14,061 bases of DNA. Source: Spirochaetaceae bacterium. GTDB lineage: Bacteria; Spirochaetota; Spirochaetia; UBA9216. This document shows, one piece after another, positions 5,885 to 12,021 of the stretch. Under the pieces are notes generated by a model that did not search any database, was not told the origin of the DNA, and saw nothing but the letters and a program-made list of their open reading frames with translations. The stretch is from NCBI GenBank assembly GCA_028527945.1, contig JAQQAK010000301.1, forward strand, positions 1-14,061, written 5' to 3'. The position numbers and the translations under genes were made by a program. Position 1 is the first letter of the stretch, and the number at the start of each line of letters is the position of its first letter.

Positions 5885-7714
5885 ATGAAAACAATCATGA
5901 AAGTTTTAGTGTTTACACTTGTAATCACTATTAGTGCTGGTTCTTTTGTTTTTGCGAACGGAGATCAGGAAACAGGCGGGGCTGAAAGTACAGAAACTTC
6001 AGGAACCTTGCCAAGAACAGAAAGTCTATATTTTGCTGGACAACAATGGGGATCTATCAATGGATGGAATCCTCTTTCAGATGATATGAATAATGCTATG
6101 GCTATTACACAACAGTCCGGAGGCTCTCGTTGTATAATGTTTGAAACATTATATATGTATAATATGCTTGACGGAAGTCTTATCCCATTTCTTGCTGATG
6201 GAGATCCTGTCTGGGCAGATGATAATACTCAGGTAACTGTAAAAATTAAACCCGCTGCAAAGTGGAGTGATGGTACTAAAATTACAGCCAATGATGTAGC
6301 CTACACTTGGGATGCTTCTGTTAAATGCAAAAATGCTCAAGGTACTGGTTTTTCACCATACATTGATAAAGTTGAAGCTGTAGACGATTCTACTGTTGTC
6401 GTTCATTTAAAACTTACAGAAAGCGGACAGCCGGTAAATCCTCTTCAGATTTCAGTCTATTTTGTTCAGACATATGTATTGCAAAAAGCATGGCTACAAA
6501 AGCTTGAAGCAAGAACAACATCTGATAATATTAAGCAGGATCCGGCAGAAGATGTTGTATGGAGCGGCTCTTATACAAAGTATTTTGCTGATGATCAAAA
6601 AGTTGTTTTTGTCCGAGATGATAATTATTGGGGACAAGACAAATCAATGTGGGGAAAACTACCTACTCCTAAATATATTGTTCATACAATTTATGCTGAT
6701 AATGCTGCAGGACAGGTGGCTTTTGCTGCTGGAGAAGTAGATGTTTGTCAGCAATTTATAGCAAATATTCAAGACTTATGGGAAAAGGACGGCCTTCCTA
6801 TTTCTACATATCTTGATGAACCTCCTTATGGTGTTTGTGCTTATATGCCTACTGCTTTTTATAACATGTCAAGTTATGGTCTTGATCAGCCTGCAGTACG
6901 TAAGGCTATTGCGTTAGCTGTTGATTATGATGCTATTAATAAAAATGCAATGACAGGGCAGTCTCCTACTTTTCAGCAGGTACCAAGATCTCTTATGAAT
7001 CCAACTGATGGAGAGCAGTCTATGTATGATCATGATTATATAGCTGGTAAGAATCTTCAGTGGGAAGGTAACGACATAGAGGGTGCCAAGGCTCTTCTTG
7101 ACGCAGCCGGAATTGTTGATACTGATGGCGACGGCTGGAGAGAATATAATGGCCAGAAATTGTCTTATAATGCATGTTGTCCTAATGGCTGGTCTGATTG
7201 GCAGGCTGCTATGGAGATTGTTGCTGCTGCCGGAACAAAGATCGGTATTGAAATTGTTACAAAATTCCCTGAATGGTCTGTGTACCAGACTGTTGTTACT
7301 GCTGCTGAGCAAAAAGATTATGATATTTTCATGATGTGGGTAGATTCAGCTACTCCAGCACAGCCTTGGGGACGAGTTAGAGGACTCATGAGCTCTGAGT
7401 TTATTGGTGTTGAAGGTAACTGGTCTGGTAACTGGGGACATTATTCTAATCCTCGTCTTGATGAACTTATTCACTTGATTCCACTTGAAACAAACCATGA
7501 CAAACTTGTTCAGTACTATACTGAAGCTGTTGAAATCTATCTGACAGATGTTCCAAGTTTCTCATTAATGTATAGACCAGACAAATTTCATGCTGTAAAT
7601 GAATCTGTCTGGACTAATTTCCCATCAGCAGAAGATGGCCGAAATATTCCTCCAATGGACTGTACTGATGCTTATGGTATTGCTGCACTTTTCGATCTCA
7701 AACTCGTGAAATAA
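5885..7714 (+). CDS. ABC transporter solute-binding protein, family 5 (Opp/Dpp type), probable oligosaccharide binder
   Basis: This 609-residue exported receptor captures ligand outside the membrane and delivers it to the permeases. Residues 1-24 form a signal peptide (charged start, hydrophobic core, SFVFA before NG). The first cysteine is at 83, so there is no lipobox and the protein is probably free in a periplasm. A Gly/Ser/Thr/Glu-rich linker (26-43) precedes the fold. The family-5 signature KWSDGTKITANDVAYTW is at 126-142, and a DTDGDGWRE stretch typical of the family occurs further on. Family 5 includes peptide, nickel and, in Thermotoga, cello- and laminari-oligosaccharide receptors; the downstream GH3 enzyme and upstream LacI regulator favour a beta-gluco-oligosaccharide here. 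AGGAGG lies 6 bases before ATG. The mature length is larger than many peptide receptors (about 520), as in the oligosaccharide binders. Confidence 0.88.
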   Translation: MKTIMKVLVFTLVITISAGSFVFANGDQETGGAESTETSGTLPRTESLYFAGQQWGSINGWNPLSDDMNNAMAITQQSGGSRCIMFETLYMYNMLDGSLIPFLADGDPVWADDNTQVTVKIKPAAKWSDGTKITANDVAYTWDASVKCKNAQGTGFSPYIDKVEAVDDSTVVVHLKLTESGQPVNPLQISVYFVQTYVLQKAWLQKLEARTTSDNIKQDPAEDVVWSGSYTKYFADDQKVVFVRDDNYWGQDKSMWGKLPTPKYIVHTIYADNAAGQVAFAAGEVDVCQQFIANIQDLWEKDGLPISTYLDEPPYGVCAYMPTAFYNMSSYGLDQPAVRKAIALAVDYDAINKNAMTGQSPTFQQVPRSLMNPTDGEQSMYDHDYIAGKNLQWEGNDIEGAKALLDAAGIVDTDGDGWREYNGQKLSYNACCPNGWSDWQAAMEIVAAAGTKIGIEIVTKFPEWSVYQTVVTAAEQKDYDIFMMWVDSATPAQPWGRVRGLMSSEFIGVEGNWSGNWGHYSNPRLDELIHLIPLETNHDKLVQYYTEAVEIYLTDVPSFSLMYRPDKFHAVNESVWTNFPSAEDGRNIPPMDCTDAYGIAALFDLKLVK

Positions 7715-7729
7715 CAGCATAAAACAGGA

Positions 7730-7759
7730 CAGGTTTCCGGAAAAAAATCCGGAAACCTG
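7730..7759 (+). terminator. Intercistronic stem-loop after the binding-protein gene
   Basis: CAGGTTTCCGGA (7730-7741) and TCCGGAAACCTG (7748-7759) form a perfect 12-bp stem with a 6-A loop, 15 bases after the stop. The downstream sequence (CTTCTATTCAC) is not a clean U-tract, so partial termination or protection of the upstream message is more likely than full termination. This is a known way to make more binding protein than membrane subunits. Confidence 0.7.
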
Positions 7760-7872
7760 CTTCTATTCACAGTTTTGTTTCACATACAAAAGAGGTCTAT
7801 AGAATTATCAATTTAGTTCTGTTTTCTTGAAAACTTTTTTTGTGAACAAAATTAAACATGCTGATAAATTAT

Positions 7873-7877
7873 GGAGG
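7873..7877 (+). promoter_or_regulatory. Ribosome-binding site that fixes the start of the first permease
   Basis: GGAGG is followed after 6 bases by ATG at 7884. The in-frame ATG at 7827 has no purine-rich site before it and would add 19 residues in front of the normal OppB-type N-terminus, so 7884 is preferred. Confidence 0.8.
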
Positions 7878-7883
7878 TTCGTC

Positions 7884-8888
7884 ATGAAAGGCTATCGAAA
7901 ATATTTCGGCAAAAAAATAATATGGCTCATAATAACATTTATAGCTGCTGTTCTTCTTAATTTTATTCTTCCAAGGCTGCTTCCGGGGGATCCTGTAGCG
8001 GTGATAACGGCAAGAACGGCGCAGGGCGTTTCTGAAGCAAGCGCTGTAAAACAAATATATGAGGATTACGCTAGTAAATTTGGCATAAATAAACCCATGC
8101 ATGTGCAGTTTTTTTCTTACTGCAAGAATGCTCTGAAAGGAGATTTTGGACTTTCTTTCAGCCAATATCCCCGTCCTGTTTCTGATATTATACATGACGC
8201 AATCTGGTGGACTATTTGTCTACAGTTTCCAGCCATTGTTATAGGCTGGTTTATTGGAAATTTTCTGGGAGTATTAGCTGCATACATAAGAAAAGGCTTT
8301 GATAAGATTCTTATGCCTATATTTTTATTTTTCAGCAGCATTCCAGCATTTGGAATGGCTATAATCCTTCTTGTTATTTTTGGAATACATTTTAAAATTG
8401 CCCCAACTTCAGGCGGGTACGGTTTTGATCTTATTCCAAGTTTTTCATTTAAATTTATTGGATCTGTAATCAGTCACTATCATCTTCCATTCTGGTCCAT
8501 TGTTCTTATTTCTATAGGTGCTCAGGCTGTAGGAATGCGTTCCATGTCTATATATGAATTGAACGCGGATTACGTAAAATACAGCCGTTTTATGGGAATA
8601 TGTGACAGAAAGATTGTTGGCTATGTGTTCAGAAATGCTATGTTGCCTCAGATAACTGGATTGGCTCTTTCTGTTGGAACCATGGTTGGAGGTGCTCTTG
8701 TTTCAGAAATAGTATTCAGCTATCCAGGGCTTGGTACTGTTATCTATCAGGCGGTAACAATGTCTGATTATCCTCTTCTTTCTGCTACAACCTTGATTAT
8801 CACTATTATGGTACTGATTGTTTCTTTTGGTATTGACATTATCTATGCTTTTATCGACCCACGTATAAAAGCCGCTCAATTTGATTAG
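7884..8888 (+). CDS. ABC transporter permease, OppB/DppB type
   Basis: This 334-residue inner-membrane subunit forms half of the translocation channel. It begins with a basic N-terminus and a first membrane helix (about 11-30), then the RLLPGDPV motif (31-38) that marks OppB/DppB proteins. A loop with FGLSFSQYPRPVSDII (88-103) follows, then about five more membrane segments (roughly 107-134, 142-168, 200-217, 253-275 and 303-324). The EAA-type cytoplasmic loop that contacts the ATPase is at about 230-255 (YVKYSRFMGICDRKIVGY then NAMLP), with the conserved G and LP but the EAA letters replaced by KYS. The C-terminus IDPRIK is typical. Length is normal for the family. It lies 169 bases behind the binding-protein gene and 12 bases before the second permease. 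Confidence 0.92.
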   Translation: MKGYRKYFGKKIIWLIITFIAAVLLNFILPRLLPGDPVAVITARTAQGVSEASAVKQIYEDYASKFGINKPMHVQFFSYCKNALKGDFGLSFSQYPRPVSDIIHDAIWWTICLQFPAIVIGWFIGNFLGVLAAYIRKGFDKILMPIFLFFSSIPAFGMAIILLVIFGIHFKIAPTSGGYGFDLIPSFSFKFIGSVISHYHLPFWSIVLISIGAQAVGMRSMSIYELNADYVKYSRFMGICDRKIVGYVFRNAMLPQITGLALSVGTMVGGALVSEIVFSYPGLGTVIYQAVTMSDYPLLSATTLIITIMVLIVSFGIDIIYAFIDPRIKAAQFD

Positions 8889-8900
8889 GAGGAGAGAAAC

Positions 8901-10151
8901 ATGACTAATACTATTAAACAAATATTTCATTCACCCAAATTTGTTGTCGGTTTTTGCATCATGGCTTTTATATTACTTAGCATGATCATTTACCCTCTTG
9001 TGAATCCTGGAAATCCACTTGAAATGATTGGTCTGGGTTCTTTTCAAAAACCAGGAACATATGTGTCTCTTTATGACAGTATAGATTCTTCATCTACAAT
9101 ATTTAAACTTCCGGATGCTGAAAATAACAGGATAAGCCAGAAACTGAAAGATGAAGATCGTATAGCAATAATGAATTGGCTTATAGATTATGGTGTATCT
9201 GAGTCTGATATTAACTTGTCTGATACAAACTCTTTATTAGATTTATGGTGGAAAAATTACGATTCTTCAATATTAGTAGAGGGGATGACAAAGGCCAAAC
9301 GTAATTATTATATGCGTTTGAATAAATCTCTTGAGAGTGCAAAGCGAACAGAAGAGTATGTTGTTTCTCATACTGATAAAGAGCTGAATGAGCTTGAGAC
9401 AGTTCGCACAATTGAAAATACTGATTATGTAAATATACAAGATGTCGCAAATGTAAAAAGGCTGCCTCTTGGAACTGATAATTTTGGTAGAGATGTCCTT
9501 AAGGAGTTAGTCTCTGCTTGTGGGACTTCTTTACGAATAGGGCTGATTGCGGGGGCTATTGCAACGCTTATTGGTTTGACGTTTGGTTTATTAGCCGGAT
9601 ATGTTGGCGGTATTGTTGATGATATAATTATGTTTATTACAAATATTTTTACGGTTATTCCATCTTTTGTTTTACTTCTTTTGATTTCTTACAGTATCGG
9701 GCAAGATCAGCGGGGGGCTTCAACTATTGCTCTTGTTATTGGTTTTACCAGTTGGGTTTGGACTGCGCGTGCTGTGCGGGCACAAGTTATTTCTCTTCGA
9801 AAACGAGATCATGTTAATCTTTCAAAACTTTCAGGGCACTCTTTAATACGTATTATTATCACAGATATTTTACCCTATATAGCATCATATGTTGTAATGG
9901 CTTTTATTCTACAAATAAGTACTGCCATTCTTGCTGAAGCACAGCTATCCATGTTGGGTCTTGGACCAAAGACCACAGAGGTTCCTACCCTTGGGCTTAT
10001 GATGAACTGGTCTATGCTTTATGCCGCGCATTTAAACGGATCATGGTGGGCTTATTTTCCTGTTCTCTTAACAATTGCCTTAATATCGTTTTCGCTTAAT
10101 TTGATGAATACAGGGCTTGATCAGGTTTTTAACCCAACCCTGAGGGACTAA
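8901..10151 (+). CDS. ABC transporter permease, OppC/DppC type, with an enlarged extracytoplasmic region
   Basis: This 416-residue protein is the second channel subunit. A first membrane helix lies at about 13-35. The family landmark LGTDNFGRDVL (190-200) follows, then membrane segments at roughly 210-235, 241-265, 272-288, 328-347 and 384-402. The EAA-type loop is at about 303-326 (HVNLSKLSGHSLIRIIITDI), keeping the G and LP positions, and the end QVFNPTLRD is typical. OppC proteins are usually about 300 residues; the excess, over 100 residues, lies between helix 1 and LGTDNFGRD. By topology this insert (about 36-187) faces outward and is polar and probably helical in part (KLKDEDRIAIMNWLIDYG; ESAKRTEEYVVSHTDKEL). 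It might contact the large binding protein. AGGAGGAG precedes the start, and the first ATPase follows 12 bases after the stop. Confidence 0.9.
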   Translation: MTNTIKQIFHSPKFVVGFCIMAFILLSMIIYPLVNPGNPLEMIGLGSFQKPGTYVSLYDSIDSSSTIFKLPDAENNRISQKLKDEDRIAIMNWLIDYGVSESDINLSDTNSLLDLWWKNYDSSILVEGMTKAKRNYYMRLNKSLESAKRTEEYVVSHTDKELNELETVRTIENTDYVNIQDVANVKRLPLGTDNFGRDVLKELVSACGTSLRIGLIAGAIATLIGLTFGLLAGYVGGIVDDIIMFITNIFTVIPSFVLLLLISYSIGQDQRGASTIALVIGFTSWVWTARAVRAQVISLRKRDHVNLSKLSGHSLIRIIITDILPYIASYVVMAFILQISTAILAEAQLSMLGLGPKTTEVPTLGLMMNWSMLYAAHLNGSWWAYFPVLLTIALISFSLNLMNTGLDQVFNPTLRD

Positions 10152-10163
10152 TAGGAGCTTATT

Positions 10164-11171
10164 ATGACAACACCAATGTTGGAAGTTAAGGGACTCAGCA
10201 CCAAATACGTGACAAGATTTAAAGAGAATGTCTACGCTGTGGATAATGTGTCCCTGTCTTTGGAAGAAGGGCAATCTTTAGGGATTGCCGGAGAGTCAGG
10301 TTGTGGTAAATCAACTCTGGCATTAAGCCTTATGGGCTATTATTTTCCACCTCTTCATTATATGAAGGGTGATATAATTGTTGATGGAAAGAATATTTCT
10401 GGACTGGCTCCTGATGAAGTTAGAAGATCAATACTCGGTAATGAGATTGCATACATTCCTCAGTCCGCAATGAACGCGCTTAATCCGACACAAAAGATTA
10501 TTAATTTTATTGAAGATGTTATACACGCTCATAACCCTGATATGAGCAAGATGGAAATATATCAATTAGCCGCGGAACGTTTTGAAACACTTGGTTTATC
10601 AGCTGATGTTTTAAAAATGCATTCTGTAGAGCTTTCTGGCGGAATGAAACAAAGAACCGTTATAGCGGTATCTACAATTCTATCACCTAAGGTTCTTATA
10701 GCAGATGAGCCTTCAAGTGCTCTTGATGTAACCAGTCAAAAAATGGTTATCAAAATGTTTAGAGAGTTAATGGATAAGGGGTTTATTAAATCTATGATAT
10801 TTATAACCCATGAACTGCCTCTTTTATACAATGTTACAGACAGAATTATGGTCATGTACGCGGGACGTATTGTTGAAAGCGGTACTGCTGAAGAAATGGT
10901 ATTTGATCCGGTTCATCCTTATTCAAAAGGGCTTATGAATTCAATTATTGTTCCAGAATCAGGAGTTCGCGATAACAAATTAACTGCCATACCGGGGACA
11001 CCTCCTAATCTTAAAAAACCGCCTTCAGGCTGTCGTTTTGCAGCTCGCTGTAGATTAGCAACCGATGAATGTCGAAAATCTGAACCCAAGGTACAGCATT
11101 TTGGAAGTAATAGAAATTATCGCTGCCGATTAACTGAAGCACAATTGAGGGAGGAGCATAGTAATGACTAA
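10164..11171 (+). CDS. ABC transporter ATPase, OppD/DppD type, with C-terminal cysteine motif
   Basis: This 335-residue cytoplasmic ATPase powers the transporter together with the next gene product. Visible motifs: Walker A GESGCGKST (43-51), Q-loop Gln100, signature LSGGMKQR (157-164), Walker B with D-loop VLIADEPSSALD (177-188), and H-loop His216. The C-terminal oligopeptide-transporter domain starts near HPYSKGLMNS (251-260) and has four cysteines, Cys290-x5-Cys296-x6-Cys303 and Cys321. In DppD/OppD relatives this pattern has been reported to hold a 4Fe-4S cluster; here that is inferred from the motif. AGGAG lies before ATG, 12 bases after the permease gene, and the 3' end overlaps the next gene by 8 bases. 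The OppD class would suggest peptides by default, but the operon favours oligosaccharides. Confidence 0.93.
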   Translation: MTTPMLEVKGLSTKYVTRFKENVYAVDNVSLSLEEGQSLGIAGESGCGKSTLALSLMGYYFPPLHYMKGDIIVDGKNISGLAPDEVRRSILGNEIAYIPQSAMNALNPTQKIINFIEDVIHAHNPDMSKMEIYQLAAERFETLGLSADVLKMHSVELSGGMKQRTVIAVSTILSPKVLIADEPSSALDVTSQKMVIKMFRELMDKGFIKSMIFITHELPLLYNVTDRIMVMYAGRIVESGTAEEMVFDPVHPYSKGLMNSIIVPESGVRDNKLTAIPGTPPNLKKPPSGCRFAARCRLATDECRKSEPKVQHFGSNRNYRCRLTEAQLREEHSND

Positions 11172-12006
11172 GACTGGGAATAATGAAATCTATTCAACAG
11201 AAGAGAAGGCTCTTTGTCTTTCGGGAAAAGGCGTTACTAAAGTTTTTGGTTCCGGAGATAAAAAGTGTATCGCAGTTAATAATGTTAATTTTAAATTCCA
11301 TGAAGGAGAGTTCGTTTCTATTGTTGGGGAGTCTGGCAGTGGAAAGACTACTCTGTCAAAGATTTTACTTGGACTTCTAAATCCTACAGACGGAGAAATC
11401 TTTTTTAAGGGAGAACCCAGAGATATTTCTTCTATAAAAAAGAGAAAGGAATATTGGAAAGGCACTCAGGCAATCTTTCAGGATCCATTTTCTTCTTTTA
11501 ATATATTTAACAAGATTGATACTGTCTTGCTTGATTGTCTCAAAATGCGGGGTGTTAAGCGAAGCGATAAACAGGAACAAGTAAGGCTTATGACTGAGGC
11601 ATGTAATTTTGTTAATCTAAAATTCGCTGAACTCACCAATAAATATCCTTTTGAGTTGTCGGGTGGACAAATGCAGAGGTTGATGATTGCCAGAATATTT
11701 CTGTTAAAGCCAAAAATACTTATTGCTGATGAACCTACAAGTATGATTGATGCCTGCTCTCGTGCCACTATTCTTGATATGCTTCTGAAGCTTCGTGAAG
11801 AAATAGGAATGACAATAATATTTATTACCCATGATATAGGACTGGCTTATTATATATCTGATTCAGTATACATCATGGAACACGGTAAAATAGTTGAATC
11901 TGGTTTGGCTGATGAGGTAATTCTTAATCCAAAGGCTGCTTATACAAAAAGATTGATAAATGATGTCCCAAAGATTCATGAAGCATGGGATCTTGATACG
12001 GTTTAA
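11164..12006 (+). CDS. ABC transporter ATPase, OppF/DppF type, short form
   Basis: This 280-residue protein is the second nucleotide-binding subunit. Walker A GESGSGKTT (55-63), Q-loop Gln106, signature LSGGQMQR (165-172), Walker B DE (189-190) and H-loop His223 are all present, so it should hydrolyse ATP. The D-loop reads SMID instead of the usual SALD. The protein ends soon after the AYTKRLINDVPK stretch (259-270), so it lacks the cysteine-bearing C-terminal extension of OppD/OppF proteins (often about 320-330 residues). The cysteine motif is therefore present in only one of the two ATPases, as in several DppD/DppF pairs. The start overlaps the previous gene by 8 bases behind GGGAGGAG, suggesting coupled translation, and the GH3 gene follows after 15 bases. 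Confidence 0.92.
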   Translation: MTKTGNNEIYSTEEKALCLSGKGVTKVFGSGDKKCIAVNNVNFKFHEGEFVSIVGESGSGKTTLSKILLGLLNPTDGEIFFKGEPRDISSIKKRKEYWKGTQAIFQDPFSSFNIFNKIDTVLLDCLKMRGVKRSDKQEQVRLMTEACNFVNLKFAELTNKYPFELSGGQMQRLMIARIFLLKPKILIADEPTSMIDACSRATILDMLLKLREEIGMTIIFITHDIGLAYYISDSVYIMEHGKIVESGLADEVILNPKAAYTKRLINDVPKIHEAWDLDTV

Positions 12007-12021
12007 GATAGGAGGAAATCT

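Noticed and set aside
6914..7312. 132-codon open frame on the minus strand inside the binding-protein gene
   Set aside because: It lies fully antisense to a well-supported gene, has no ribosome-binding site or recognisable motif and an implausible composition; it is a shadow of the real frame.
7773..7851. Long-range pairing of TTTTGTTTCAC (7773-7783) with GTGAACAAAA (7842-7851), possible riboswitch-like leader
   Set aside because: The stem is AT-rich, has a bulge and encloses 58 bases with no strong inner structure; it is expected by chance in such sequence.
7827..7883. Longer start for the OppB-type permease at 7827
   Set aside because: There is no Shine-Dalgarno sequence before it, while GGAGG is correctly placed for ATG 7884, which gives the normal N-terminus.
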